DNA of 64,000 bases. Source: Sternotherus odoratus. Its lineage: Eukaryota; Chordata; Testudines; Kinosternidae. Location of the stretch: assembly GCA_032164245.1 (NCBI GenBank), contig JAVMKO010000006.1:105665310-105729309 (forward strand), written 5' to 3'. The notes beneath the pieces were generated by a model. The model had not been told where the DNA came from. It ran no database searches and saw nothing but the letters and a program-made list of their open reading frames with translations. Positions within the stretch are counted from its first letter, which is position 1. Every line of letters starts with the position of its first letter. Below are positions 33,459 to 46,595 of the stretch, one piece after another. Made by a program: the position numbers and the translations under genes.

Positions 33459-36389
33459 AGGATCACCAATGCACAGCCTCCTTTGGCTACCTTCTGTAGA
33501 ATGTCCCTACGAATCAGAGCCAGCTGACAATGGCACTTTTATTTATTTAAACTCACAAATTATGGTTTTGGTCTTTGACCAGCTTGAGGCCAGGTGTACA
33601 CTAGAAACCCTCAATACCTGTAAGGATCATGGCTGGCTGTGCCGAACAGGCACAGTCAGGTCCCGCACAATGCGAGGAACAGTCCAGCTCTTCCCTTGCT
33701 TCGTTCGAATCTACTGTCCCCACTGGAGGGTGTTCCTGAGGGTTCACCGGTCCCTTCGCGTGAGCTCTGTGCACCATGAGTGAAGAGGTCAGCGCGGTAG
33801 GGCCTTAGAGCACTAGGTTCTTGGTGGATTCTCTGACAACTAGTGGGTCCCCACCCTCCCAACTGTGTTTTATCCCCACTACAGCTCATTTTCCTGCCTT
33901 GCCACAGGCACCCTAAATGCTAGACTATCGATCCTCTCAACTAAAGTGTGTTGGTAGAAATTGTTTGTGTGAGTGTGTGTGTGTGTGTGTGCACGCACGT
34001 ATCCTACACATGTAATGTAATGGAAACCATGAGAGGCAAATGAGGATTTGATGCAGAGCTGGGAGCACGTGTGGGAATCCGGCAGATTGAAGATGAGCTG
34101 GATGGGATGGGAATGCCAGGGGATCCAGAAGTAGAAATAGAAAGGCCAGGGGGGTTGCTATGGATCAGAAATGAAGTGCGCTGCCTATCTGGGGAGTGGG
34201 TGGATTTTCAAAATGTTCTTTTCTGTCTTTAGCAACTGGTTTTAAATGTTTTTTATTCAGCTCTGAATTCATCCAAACGGTTCCGAACCCAGAGGCTTCT
34301 CTTTGCATTATTTCAAAATATGAAATTAAGTCAGAACATGGATCCATAGATGTTAAGGCCAGAAGAGGTCATGATTATCAGATAGTCTCATGTGCTTCAT
34401 GATACAAGTCAGAATATTCCAATCATTCCTGCAGCGAGGGGAATGATTCTATCCTATTGGGGAGCCTGTTTCATAGCCTCTGGCTGTAATAACAGTTTCA
34501 GTTTAAAACATGTTTATTCTGTCCATATTCTTTCACTGTTTTCCCATGGTATTAAAGTGCATCCAATCAAGATGTGTCTGTCCTGGTCTACAAGGTCTGG
34601 ACAGAGGGTATGTGGCCTAGAGAGGGAGGTGGATATATAGGTCGACATTAGTAGAATTAATAGTAATATTTGACTGATACTAATATAGTCCCTGGAACAA
34701 CACTTTTTTGAATTTCAAATGTATCTTCTGTGCAGTTCTGCAGTTACAAATCACATAATTAGTTTCTCTCTCTGTATGTTCCCGCTTAGGGAATTCTGTG
34801 CTGGTAATTTTCTTTAATTCCCCAATGAGGAACAAGGTAATGCACTTTGGAGATTCTGCTGGTTCAAAATAATCACCCTGGCTCTGGCAACAAAACAAAA
34901 ATGAAAATTCCAGGGAGGTGACACTTCCAGGTGCCTCCATCACAGGACCGGAGGTGATTAATTTAGTGTAATTGACCCATCTCTCCAGAAACGCTATTAG
35001 CTACTGACCATTTTAATAATCTCCCAGTGGAAATGATTACAAAGTTTGTACCTGCCAAGATGAGATTGCATAAGATGGTGAACAAGTTTCAAAGTGTGGT
35101 TAAAGTGGGTCCATGGAAAATGTGGGGACAGTGTTGAGTATAGCGGACCCCTGCAGTTGTTGACGCTCACCAAGACACAGGACCCCAGAGGACAGTACGG
35201 CCCTGAAACAATGAGTTCCAACTGCCTCTGTGCTCATTCACCATTTCAGGGCTCTTTGGGTTATCTGTGCTCACCTTGGGACAGGCAACTTGTGTTTTGT
35301 TTTGGGTATTAAATTTGACCCAATGTGTATTTATTTCAAGTTTTAGGGTCATGGAATCGCAGATTCTTTTGGGTAGGAAAGGAATCATTTCATCCATCTC
35401 TCCTTGATCCATGGAGGGGGGATGGTCTGCTGGATTGGACTCAGCAGAGCTGTTTTCATTCTTCTGCTCTGCCACAAACTGGACAAATCACTTAAATTTC
35501 CCCATCAGTCAGTACCTCCTTGAGAGAGATATCAAGTGAAAAAATAGTCTCTCCTCTCCCTCGCATGTGTTGTGGTCTGCCCCACAGAATTGAAGTGGGG
35601 AGCTAATTGCTGAGCAATGTGGCTGCGGGAATAAAGAGTAAGGATTTTGAGAAAGACAGTTTTGGGGAAAGGGAACGGCTCAAAGTTTTGAGGCTGAGAC
35701 ATGGAGTCTTTCCCTTTGCATCACCAGTTCCAATCCAGGGAGGAGGTCAAGATCCATGAGCCCAGACAGATGACGGGTCTTGCAATGGGCTACGATTGTT
35801 TTCAGCTCTAGGTCACAGATCTTTTTTTTCCCCACATCCTGTTCAGTGAATGGAACCAACATGCCATGTACGGAAACAGCACCACCGAGAAATCCAGTGA
35901 CATTATCTCAGCATCTGCTCTGCTGCCGACAGCCATTTTAACTCCCTACACCTCTTTCCACAGCTTTTTCATTCCTCTAGAAGGTGGGACAGAGCATGAG
36001 AAAGATGAGTGTTTATTTCCCTGTAACTCTATTGTAAAATATTTCAGCTGCTCCCGGGAGGACTGAAAGAAGGAAATGAAACGAGTTATGGCAATGAATA
36101 AAAGTGTGGTGACATAGACCATTTGTGGTAGATTTGAATAAATTAATAAAGAAGGATGATGGGATGCATCTGGGTTACGCAAAACTTTCTCTGTATGTGG
36201 GTGACTGTCCTCTGTCCTCAGATAAATGGGATCATAGAAATTACAGCGATATTTTTTTCTGTGTAGTGATTCTGTGAAGGGAAAGTTTTGCTGAAGTGCG
36301 TGTTTCTGTGCTCTAATGAAGAAGTTGGCTGAAAATCTGGATGCTACGGTGGTCACTAGAAATGATAAAAGCTCTTATGTGGGATAAAA

Positions 36390-36603
36390 GGTTGGCTCTT
36401 AGGAAACACTATTTCACTTTGGAGGGTGGTGGAGCACTGGAAAGGGTTACCTCAGGAGATGGTGGAATCTCCATCTTTTGAGGCCTGGCTTGACAAATTC
36501 CTGGCTGGGATGATTTACTTGAGGATTGGTCCTGCTTTGAGCAGGGAGTTGGACTAGATACCTCCTGAGGTCCCTTCCAACCCTGATATTCTATAATTCT
36601 ATG
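36390..36603 (+). mobile_element. CR1 LINE 3' end, unit D
   Basis: Counterpart of 15256-15470, ending ATTCTATAATTCTATG. Confidence 0.92.
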
Positions 36604-36810
36604 AGTCTAAAATGTTGACTAATATCGTTGCTCTGGAATTTGACATTCCTGTGTCTACCCCAGAACCTGACACTACGGCCGTTGTCCATTTTGCATGCGC
36701 AGCCACCATGAAAACCAAATATCACATAACTAGGAATAATAGTCCTGACAAGCTATAGTGGTTTGAAGCTGAGTTGCTCAACCGTCTGGGGACTAAGGAA
36801 GCTGTGCACA

Positions 36811-37194
36811 CAGGGCCGGTGACAGGAATTTTGGGGCCCCATATGCAGATCGTGCAGGGCCCCCCGGTCTCCTGCCACCCGCCCCCCCCCCCCTGGCCAG
36901 TCACCCGTCGCCCGTGGGGCCCCCCCGGCCGGTGTCCCGCTGCCCACGGGCCCCCCCCCCGGCCGGTCTCCCGCCACCCGCGGGCCCCAACCCCCACATG
37001 CGCTCTGGCTGCGTGGCCCCCGCATCCGCTCTGGCCGCGTAGCCCGGCCAGGAGAAGCAAAGGGGGACAGGGGGAGGCTGCTGGGTGCCGGGGGAGGGGG
37101 CAGACAAGCGCTGCAGCGGCTGCCCGGAGCTGTGCCTTGCTCACAGGCCCGGCGACAAGGGGGTACAGCTGTGTACCGGGCCCACCCCGGACTT
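36811..37194. mobile_element. hAT element lacking its 3' end, unit D
   Basis: Same truncated form and same junction as in C (CCCCGGACTT joined to CTGGAG). The left end carries one change (GGCCGGTGAC). Confidence 0.9.
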
Positions 37195-37323
37195 CTGGAG
37201 ATTTTTCAGAGCAGGTTGGGCAAACCCTTGTCAGGGATAGTCTAGATAATACTTAGAACTGCCATGAGTGCAGGAGACTGGACTAGTTGACCACCCCAAG
37301 TCCCCTCCAGTCCTACGATTTTC
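37195..37323 (+). mobile_element. CR1 3' fragment truncated by deletion, unit D
   Basis: Same fragment and junction as in C. Confidence 0.85.
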
Positions 37324-37400
37324 TGACCTCAGAAAGGGCCCTGCACCGGGAGGGACACACCACACACCTACACTTGACATTCAGCACCACTGTACCCCCA

Positions 37401-37401
<1 letters not shown>

Positions 37402-37435
<34 letters not shown>
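37402..37435 (+). repeat. (CA)n microsatellite, unit D
   Basis: About 17 CA repeats. Confidence 0.9.
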
Positions 37436-37437
<2 letters not shown>

Positions 37438-37626
37438 GCCCACTACACACACACAGCCTGACACTGAGCTCGATGTGAATGCAGAATAATCTCTCCTGGG
37501 AAGCTGGGACAACTCGAATATTTCCAACTAGCTTGAACAAAAAGAACTGAAGGGGATTCTGCTGCCCTGGCAGGGAGACAGGACTACATTTCCCAACTGA
37601 TGTTTTCCATAAGCACCTTCCCCGAG

Positions 37627-37870
37627 TCCTAGTTTATGCTTAAAAAATTAGATCAACAGAGCTCTGTCTTATGGAGAGGGAGGACTTTTCACACTCTGTT
37701 TGAGGCAGTTAGCTTGTGCTGACTGTCAGTGTAATTCTTCCATTGACCTAGCTACTGGCTCCCGATTAATGACATTGAAGGAATAACCCTTCCATCAATG
37801 TGGAAAGCATCTACACTGTGGCACTGCTGCACATCAGAGCTGAGTCAATGTAATGGATTTAGTATAGACA
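37627..37870. repeat. Degenerate interspersed repeat, unit D
   Basis: Counterpart of 6226-6480. Confidence 0.45.
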
Positions 37871-38085
37871 GTCCCTGAATCAATGGTGGTGTTTCCCCCC
37901 TTTCTCTTAAAGCTGTTTTCTCTCCTTTTCCAGTCTCTCTTCTCTCTCCCATGCTAAAGCTTTTTCCTTCTTTTGATGGGTAAATATGATCAGAGAAGTT
38001 GAAATTCCTTCCTTCCCTTCCATCGATCATTTCAATTAAAGGCCAAAATACTTTGAAACTGACTTGTTGCCCACGACTTGGTGGC

Positions 38086-38454
38086 AGTAATGGTTACCTT
38101 GGGGGGCAAACAGCTGCACATCTCTTTCTTGTGGTGATATGGGGGTGAACATTTATCATTTTACCCTGTCTAAGCTATATAGAGCATAAAATGAATTTAT
38201 TTGGGGGTTAGATCCCATTGGGAGCTGGGTGTCTGCGTCCTGGAGACAGGTAAGGTGCTGGGCTGGTTTCAGTCTAGATCTGCAGTTTTTAGGATGTGGC
38301 CCACACCCGGGATCTGTGTTGCAGCTGGCTAGCGTGTCTGGCTCAACAAGGGAGGATTCTGGAGGCCCAGGCTGGCAGGGAAAATGGGCTCAGAGGGAAT
38401 TTCAGGACATCAGGTGACAGTCCCAGTGAGGGTGTCCGTGACCAAACCCATCAC
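38086..38454 (+). mobile_element. 5'-truncated LTR fragment, unit D
   Basis: Counterpart of 6681-7049, nearly identical to C. Confidence 0.55.
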
Positions 38455-39537
38455 GCTCTGCACTTGTATTTCCTGCATTCCCAGAAAGCATCCCAGCCCC
38501 TGAGCGATGTGCTATTCCAGTCTGGGTTGCTCTCAACCACTCCTTTCCAAGTTGTTCTGTGGCAGATAACTAATTAAATAACCATTGGAACAGAGATGAA
38601 GTTGATCATGTGGGTGCTCCGAACCACTTGTCTATAGAGTCATTCTCTCTTTCTGATCCTGTGATTCTTTCTGTGTTTTATCCACAATGCAACAGCTTAA
38701 ACAGGAGAGACTGAGGCCAAAACTACACTACTGGCAAAATAGGGACTACTGGGATAGATGAAATGGTGTTGATTGAGCAGGTCTGGGGAAGACAAGCTAA
38801 ATCGATGGGAGAGCTCTCACCTGTTGAAGTCTGTTCTCCACCTCCCTCAGAAACTATGTTCCATCATGAATATTTATCAGGACTGGTTTACACTAATGCT
38901 GTCAGATGATCTATGTTACACAACTTCAGTTACATAACTCTCCAGTTGATATAGCATGGTGTGGACATCACTGTAATTCAGAGGACTTTAGTCAATGTAA
39001 AGTAGCATAAATTAGATCAATTTACAGCAGTGCAATAGACCAGTTCAGAGATTGATACAGGACAGAACATAACCCACTCACTGGGGTACTGTCCGGCAAT
39101 GTGAGTGACCCATTTTCAAATTGCTTCCTGTACTTCCAGAAAGCAACCCAGCTTCTGAGTGATCTGCTCTTCCATCCTGGGTTCCTCTCAATCTCTCCTT
39201 TCAAAGTTCCTGTACTGCAGCTAACTAATTAAATAACCATTGGAACAGAGACATGAAGCTGAGCATCTCACCCTCTAGGTTGGTGCCTCTAGCCACCAGT
39301 GTATAGAATCATTCTCTCTCTCTCTCTCTCTCTGGCCCTGTGATGCTTCCAGTGTTTTGTTCACTGATCTCAGCTGGGGCCTGCAGACCTTGTTGAAATA
39401 CAAACAAATTAATAATAATAACAATATAAAAATGAACGATACTACCACGGTTCTGTGAAACTACATTACAAAGGGCTGGGAATTGAATTCACCTCTTTCC
39501 ACTCCCCATCACTAAACCAGTACAGAGTGAAATAGTT

Positions 39538-40476
39538 TCAAGAAATGGTTAGCAGTTTATTCATTGCTCTCCTCAGGGCGTCCTTCACCTCCATGTTCCT
39601 CAGGCTGTAGATGAAGGGGTTCAACATGGGGATCACCAGGGTGTAAAACACTGAGGCCACTTTGTCCATGTCCATGGAATAGCTGGAGGAGGGACTTAAA
39701 AACATGAAAAGTTGGACGCCATAAAACAAGACCACTGTTATCAAGTGGAAAGAGCAGGTAGAGAAGACTTTGTGCCAACCCCTGGTGGCGCGGATTCGCA
39801 GGATGGTGGCGATGATATACACATAGGAGAGCAGGACAGTCACAAAGCCGGTAACTTGAATGAAGCATGTGGAAGCAAACAACACAATCTCACTGATGCG
39901 GGTGTCAGAACAGGAGAGGGCCAACAGTGAGGGGACGTCACAGAAGAACTGATTGATGATGTTGGAGCTGCAGAATGACAGCCGAAATGTAAAACACGTG
40001 CATATCACTGAATCCATCACCCCCACAGCGTACACCCCAGCCACCAGCTGTTTACAAAGCTGCCTGGACATAGTGACCATATACAGCAGCGGGTTACAGA
40101 TGGCCACATAACGGTCATAGGCCATCACAGCCAGCAAGAGGCACTCAGCATCTGAAAAAATGATACCAAGATACATTTGCACAGCACAGTCAGTATAAGA
40201 AATGTTTTTCCTCTCGGCTAAGAAATTCAGCAGCATAGTGATGGAAAATAATGAGGAAATGCAGAGGTCACAGAAAGACAAATTCTTGAGGAAAAAGTAC
40301 ATGGGGGTGTGGAGTTTGGGGTCAATGGTGATTAACAAGATCATCCCCCCATTTCCCACCAGGGTGATACCATAGATCAGTAGGAACACCACAAACAGAG
40401 GAACCTGCAGCTCCGGACAATCTGTCAGTCCTGAGAGAATGAACTCAGTCACCTCCGAGTGATTTTCCTTTTCCAT
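39538..40476 (-). CDS. Olfactory receptor OR-4 (class II)
   Basis: Intact 312-aa receptor. I chose the ATG at 40476 because it aligns with the five sister genes, lies 5 nt after the conserved acceptor AG (40482-40483), and gives the standard OR N-terminus MEKENHSEV. The frame stays open upstream to an ATG at 40653 (371 aa) only because 2 bp are missing at about 40497 compared with other copies. That extra 59-residue stretch has no OR features and spans the predicted intron boundary. Private changes: M154 in TM4, A223, and R232 in the third intracellular loop just before [11 protein letters not shown]20 and V153 are shared with OR-3. Confidence 0.95.
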   Translation of the reverse strand: MEKENHSEVTEFILSGLTDCPELQVPLFVVFLLIYGITLVGNGGMILLITIDPKLHTPMYFFLKNLSFCDLCISSLFSITMLLNFLAERKNISYTDCAVQMYLGIIFSDAECLLLAVMAYDRYVAICNPLLYMVTMSRQLCKQLVAGVYAVGVMDSVICTCFTFRLSFCSSNIINQFFCDVPSLLALSCSDTRISEIVLFASTCFIQVTGFVTVLLSYVYIIATILRIRATRGWHKVFSTCSFHLITVVLFYGVQLFMFLSPSSSYSMDMDKVASVFYTLVIPMLNPFIYSLRNMEVKDALRRAMNKLLTIS

Positions 40477-41290
40477 CTCCTCTGAGCACAGATCAGAAGC
40501 TACAGAGTTGTGAGCAGGTGGGTGGTGCAGAAAACCTGTCCCTTCTCTGTAATGAAGTAACTGAAGGTAAACGGCGATCAGTTTCTCAATGGACATCAGT
40601 ACCCGCTCAGGGAAGGGCTTAGTCCACAGAGCCAGATGTTCACAGCTGGTCATTCCAGGTGTTCAATAAGATGCACGAACTGTATATATACAATAACACA
40701 CAGGTTAAACATACCTCACTAGTACACTCCTCTAATCTCAATAGAAAACAGTGACATGTGACTCTGCTGTGAGAGAATCAGTCTGAAGAGATTATTCCTT
40801 GGCTCAAGAAGGGGTGAGAGCAAAAGAGTGTCAATCTTTCTACCCCCTTTGGGCAAGTTGAGCTCCGTGGCTTGGCATGTCGGTTTGGGGTCAAGTTGCT
40901 CACTGTGCTGATTAACCTTTTGGCATTTACTTTAGCATGTATAAAAACCCAGAGACATAATGGAAAGCCCTGGCTTCTGTGATTATTTGCCTATTTTTTC
41001 CAACCAAGGTGGTCTCTTCTTTAGCTGAAGGGGTAGGAGTTAGGGCTGAGGTCTTATGTGCTTGAGGTCCTAAATTCAATGACTTCCAATCACCATGATG
41101 TCTGTGTGACTGTGATTCAGGACAATAGCACGTACCTGGTGAGAGCTGAGAGGGGGACGTGGCGGTATTTTCCCATCAACAGAAAGTGCCAGTTTGGAGC
41201 ATTCTGGAAGTTTTATACTGAGATGTGTGGACTATGGGACTTGATTCCCAAAGCAACTGCAAATAGCTGAGCTCAGAGCCCCATAACACC

Positions 41291-41346
41291 TAATTAATGC
41301 ATTCAGTGAACCAAAGCCACATTTGGTGTAATTCATGCCCTGGGGT
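41291..41346 (-). promoter_or_regulatory. Candidate OR-4 promoter motifs (variant EBF site)
   Basis: TAATTA at 41291-41296 and the same variant GCCCTGGGGT at 41337-41346 as in unit D, in line with the close relation of the first halves of D and E. Confidence 0.4.
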
Positions 41347-41955
41347 TTGGTTTGGCCCATGCTTTCCTACTGTGTTTTTAAATGATGCAATTTCTACAAG
41401 AGTTACAGAGTAGGAGGTGAGGGGTATATTTCATCCAGCTGTGTTCAGTGCAAACCGGGTGCTGTGTAGAGCTGATCCACAAATGTTTGGGGTTAGTGTG
41501 TGTGTATAGAGACTGAATTTTTGGGGTAAAGACTTAATATTTCAACTGAGAAATACCACTGAGGTGCCTCCGATACACACACCACCAATCTCTTCCTTGG
41601 TCCGGGCTCCCACGCTGGACCACAACCCCCATGATCCATGATGGTCTCTCTTGTTGCTGAACTGCCCTGGAACATCACCAGAGTCCCACAGCCATGGGTT
41701 AGGGTGGAGGGGAGTTTGGTATTTTGATGGTAAATGAATAATATCCAAGGAAAAATAATTTCAAAGATATAATAGTTGAATGAAAAATCCAATTTGCCAT
41801 CAAAAAATCTTCCCAAGAAAATTTTTCAACCAGCCTTAGCAACAAATTTGGAATCAAAGGAACAGAAAGTGAGATACAGGGGAAATGAACTAATTATCTG
41901 CTGCTGTAGGTGATATCTTTTCAGTCATTCTGGTTTCAGAATCCCCTCATTGTCC

Positions 41956-43021
41956 ATGTCTGACTTATTGGCCTCCTCATTTGCACTCAAGTAAAATTTA
42001 TCTTTGTAGTCAATAAACTTTGTTTTATTGTTTTATGTAATCCACAGTGTTTAAATAGAAGTGTCTGAGACACTAAGTTGCATGCATGTTAGTGCTGTTA
42101 AAGAAAGAATGGAAATGTAACTTGTATTGTCCATGAGAGGACTGGCAGCATGGGACATACATTTATGGAGGGAAATCAAAGACTGGGGAGTGTATTGGGG
42201 TCACCCTGAAGTATAACACAGGTTGGTGAGAGACTGAGTGTAACCCAATTATTCCTGGCCAGGCTTCAGATACACACATGCTCAGGGTGTGATTTTCATG
42301 CTAGAGCCCTCGATTTTGTCTTCAGCTGGCTCAAGATACAGCCTCTCCATCCGTACAAATACCTGAAAGAAACTGGAACAGAGGATAGTGACTACACGAG
42401 CATGAGTGTTTGCTTGACCCAAACTAGTGGGAGCCTAGTCTGTAAAAGGAAACTTAATGGAACACCAGTGAGGGTCAGGTTTTTATCTGTGTTCAGTTTT
42501 ATTACTGTATTGGAGACATATCTGCGTTTTTTATTTTATTTTACTTGCTAATTCACTTTGTTCTGTGTGTTACTACTTGGAATCACATAATTCTTACTTT
42601 CTGTAATCAATAAAATCACTTTTTACTCATTAATTAACCTAGAGTATGTATTAGTACCGGGGAGGGGGGCAAACAAAATTATCTCTCTGTCAGTGTTAGA
42701 GAGGATGATCAATCTCTCAGTTTACCCTGTATAAGCTCTGTACAGGGTTAAATGGATTTTTTATGGGGTTTGGCCCCATTGGCAGTTGAGCATCCGAGCA
42801 TTAAATAGATAAACACTTCTTAAGCTGCTCTCAATTAAGCCTGCAGCTGTTAGGGGACGTGGTTTAGACCTAGGTCAGGGTTTGTAGCAGGCTAGTGGGT
42901 TTGGCTCAAACCAGGCAGGGCACTGAAGTCCCAAGTTGCCAGGGCAGGGAAGCAGGGGCGGAAGTAATCCTGGCACATCAGATGATAGCTCCCGAAGGGT
43001 TTTTGTGACCCAACCCATCAC
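41956..43021 (+). mobile_element. Paired LTR relics, unit E
   Basis: Counterpart of 10608-11684; shares the AAAATTATCTC replacement with D. Confidence 0.5.
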
Positions 43022-43310
43022 TGGTGGGTGCTCAGGACTGTCTGAATGTCCAGTCCTTTTGAGGTGCTTCAACCTAGGCACCCAAAATCACTATTCACTT
43101 TTGAAATACTTGACTCCAGTGAGAAGCTTCACTCCTCTAGCCTTCGTCCCCCACCTCAGTCCCAAACCCACAAAGGGAGCAACTGCTGATGGGAATCAAA
43201 CTCCTAGTAGCATTCTTTAAACATCACTGTTTTCCCCACTCGGCCGTGTGAAAGCTCGATCCCCAGCTGCTCTGCATCAGCAGAACTCTCTGGATGCCAA
43301 AGGACCAAGT

Positions 43311-43695
43311 GTTCAGCTGGTGCAAATCAGCCTTTGCCCCATTGATGCCAGTGGAGCAGGTGTAAATAGGAAATGCTCCATGCAAGTTAATTGCCCAGAT
43401 CTCCTGCTAATGTACATTGCCCATAAACACCATGTAATTCAACAGGGCCAGATCCCCAGGTGGCATAAACCAGTTTAGATTCACTGACGTCAGTGGGCTG
43501 GATCCTCTGGTGGTGTGAAGCAAAGGGGCCCCATTGGAGTCTCTAGACTAGATTATTTACTGGTGTATCTGACCTCGCTCATTTGGAGCTCCGGGGTGTG
43601 TGTGTAAATTGGAGTGGTCTCAATGAAGTCAACAGGCCAGATCCACAGCGGATGTGACTCCTGTGCCGATTGGCACCCGCACAGGATCTGACCTA
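43311..43695. repeat. Sauropsid-type repeat, unit E
   Basis: Counterpart of 11975-12358. Confidence 0.55.
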
Positions 43696-44534
43696 AGGAT
43701 CACCAATGCACAGCCTCCTTTGGCTACCTTCTGTAGAATGTCCCTACGAATCAGAGCCAGCTGACAATGGCACTTTTATTTATTTAAACTCACAAATTAT
43801 GGTTTTGGTCTTTGACCAGCTTGAGGCCAGGTGTACACTAGAAACCCTCAATACCTGTAAGGATCATGGCTGGCTGTGCCGAACAGGCACAGTCAGGTCC
43901 CGCACAATGCGAGGAACAGTCCAGCTCTTCCCTTGCTTCGTTCGAATCTACTGTCCCCACTGGAGGGTGTTCCTGAGGGTTCACCGGTCCCTTCGCGTGA
44001 GCTCTGTGCACCATGAGTGAAGAGGTCAGCGCGGTAGGGCCTTAGAGCACTAGGTTCTTGGTGGATTCTCTGACAACTAGTGGGTCCCCACCCTCCCAAC
44101 TGTGTTTTATCCCCACTACAGCTCATTTTCCTGCCTTGCCAAAGGCACCCTAAATGCTAGACTATCGATCCTCTCAACTAAAGTGTGTTGGTAGAAATTG
44201 TTTGTGTGAGTGTGTGTGTGTGCGCACGTACGTATCCTACACATGTAATGTAATGGAAACCATGAGAGGCACATGAGGATTTGATGCAGAGCTGGGAACA
44301 CGTGTGGGAATCCTGCAGATTGAAGATGAGCTGGATGGGATGGGAATGCCAGGGGATCCAGAAGCAGAAATAGAAAGGCCAGGGGGGTTGCTATGGATCA
44401 GAAATGAAGTGCGCTGCCTATCTGGGGAGTGGGTGGATTTTCAAAATGTTCTTTTCTGTCTTTAGCAACTGGTTTTAAATGTTTTTTATTCAGCTCTGAA
44501 TTCATCCAAACGGTTCCGAACCCAGAGGCTTCTC

Positions 44535-44569
44535 TTCTGACTTAATTTCATATTTTGAAATAATGCAAA
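44535..44569. other. 35-bp micro-inversion, unit E
   Basis: Between the unchanged flanks AGGCTTCTC and CATGGATCC, unit E carries the exact reverse complement of the 35 bases found in B, C and D (for example 34303-34337). The length is unchanged. The segment contains an ATTTCA...TGAAAT hairpin. Confidence 0.93.
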
Positions 44570-46239
44570 CATGGATCCATAGATGTTAAGGCCAGAAGAG
44601 GTCATGATTATCAGATAGTCTCATGTGCTTCATGATACAAGTCAGAATATTCCAATCATTCCTGCAGCGAGGGGAATGATTCTATCCTATTGGGGAGCCT
44701 GTTTCATAGCCTCTGGCTGTAATAACAGTTTCAGTTTAAAACATGTTTATTCTGTCCATATTCTTTCACTGTTTTCCCATGGTATTAAAGTGCATCCAAT
44801 CAAGATGTGTCTGTCCTGGTCTACAAGCTCTGGACAGAGGGTATGTGGCCTAGAGAGGGAGGTGGATATATAGGTCGACATTAGTAGAATTAATAGTAAT
44901 ATTTGACTGATACTAATATAGTCCCTGGAACAACACTTTTTTGAATTTCAAATGTATCTTCTGTGCAATTCTGCAGTTACAAATCACATAATTAGTTTCT
45001 CTCTCTGTATGTTCCCGCTTAGGGAATTCTGTGCTGGTAATTTTCTTTAATTCCCCAATGAGGAACAAGGTAATGCACTTTGGAGATTCTGCTGGTTCAA
45101 AATAATCACCCTGGCTCTGGCAACAAAACAAAAATGAAAATTCCAGGGAGGTGACACTTCCAGGTGCCTCCATCTCAGGACCCGAGGTGATTAATTTAGT
45201 GTAATTGACCCATCTCTGCAGAAACGCTATAAGCTACTGACCATTTTAATAATCTCCCAGTGGAAATGATTACAAAGTTTGTACCTGCCAAGCTGAGATT
45301 GCATAAGATGGTGAACAAGTTTGAAAGTGTGATTAAAGTGGGTCCATGGAAAATGTGGTGACAGTGTTGAGTATAGGGGACCCCTGCAGTTGTTGACGCT
45401 CCCCAAGACACAGGACCCCAGAGGACAGTACGGCCCTGAAACAATGAGTTCCAACTGCCTCTGTGCTCATTCACCATTTCAGGGTTCTTGTGAGTTATTT
45501 GTGCTCACCTTGGGACAGGCAACTTGTGTTTTGTTTTGGGTATTAAATTTGACCCAATGTGTATTTATTTAAAGTTTATGGGTCATGAAATCGCAGATTC
45601 TTTTGGGTTGGAAAGGAATCATTTCATCCATCTCTCCCTGATACATGGACAGCTGTTTTCATTCTTCTGCTCTGCCACAAACTGGACAAATCACTTAAAT
45701 TTCCCCATCAGTCAGTACCTCCTTGAGAGAGATATCAAGTGAAAAAATAGTCTCTCCTCTCCCTTGCATGTGTTGTGGTCTGTCCCGCAGAATTGAAGTG
45801 GGGAGCTAATTGCTGAGCCATGTGACTGGGGGAATAAAGAGTAAGGATTTTAAGGAAAACAGTTTTGGGGAAAGGGAACGGCTCAAGGGTTTGAGGCTGA
45901 GACATGGAGCCTTTCCCTTTGCATCACCAGTTCCAATCCAGGGAGGAGGTCAAGATCCATGAGCCCAGACAGATGTAGGGTCTTGCAATGGGCTACGATT
46001 GTTTTCAGCTCTAGGTCACAGATCTTTTTTTTCCCCCCACATCCTGTTCAGTGAATGGAACCAACATGCCATGTACGGAAACAGCACCACAGAGAAAACC
46101 AGTGACATTATCTCAGCATCTGCTCTGCTGCGGAGAGCCATTTTAATTCCCTACACCTCTTTCCACAGCTTTTTCATTCCTCTAGAAGGTGGGATAGAGC
46201 ATGAGAAAGATGAGTGCTTATTTCCCTGTAACTCTATTG

Positions 46240-46364
46240 CTCACAGGCCCGGCGACAAGGGGGTAGAGCTGTGTACCAGGCCCGCCCCGGATTTAAGGGG
46301 GCCCCCCCTTAAGTCCGGGGCCCGGTACAGTTGTACCAGTTGTACCACCCTGTCGCCGGCCCTG
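46240..46364. mobile_element. hAT remnant (3' end only), unit E
   Basis: Only the right third of the hAT is left, from GCTCACAGGCCCGGCGACA to the terminus CCGGCCCTG, followed by the target duplication copy TGTGCACA. The left side was removed with about 1 kb of neighbouring DNA. Confidence 0.9.
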
Positions 46365-46424
46365 TGTGCACATGCCTAGTGGAAGAATTTTAGGCACCTC
46401 GATGATTTTGCTAATAGAAACTTA

Positions 46425-46595
46425 GGGCTTGTTTATGCTTGAAACACTACATTGGCACGGCTGCTGCACTTCAGTGTAGTTGCTACCTACACCAATGGGA
46501 GGGACACTCCCACCCGCGTAGTTAATGCACCAACCTGAGAGATGGTAGCTAGGGCGATGGAAGAAGTTTTCCATTGTTCTAACATTATCTTCATG
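46425..46595. repeat. Degenerate interspersed repeat (MITE-like), unit E
   Basis: Counterpart of 16127-16300. Confidence 0.45.

Larger units (their letters stand above)
30386..40622. repeat. Tandem unit D (10.2 kb)
   Basis: The copy carries OR-4. It shares the hAT/CR1 fusion deletion with C (junction 37194/37195). In its first half it is closest to E: both carry GCAAACAAAATTATCTC where other copies have GCAAACAGCTGTGCATCTC (near 32430 and 42668). A private 33-bp segment replaces 2 bp at 35416-35448. Spacers 32790-33070, 33460-36380 and 38460-39537 hold no recognisable gene. Confidence 0.9.

Noticed and set aside
39538..40653. A 371-aa receptor starting at 40653
   Set aside because: The extra 59 residues are absent from the five sister genes, cross the conserved splice acceptor, and exist only because of a 2-bp indel.
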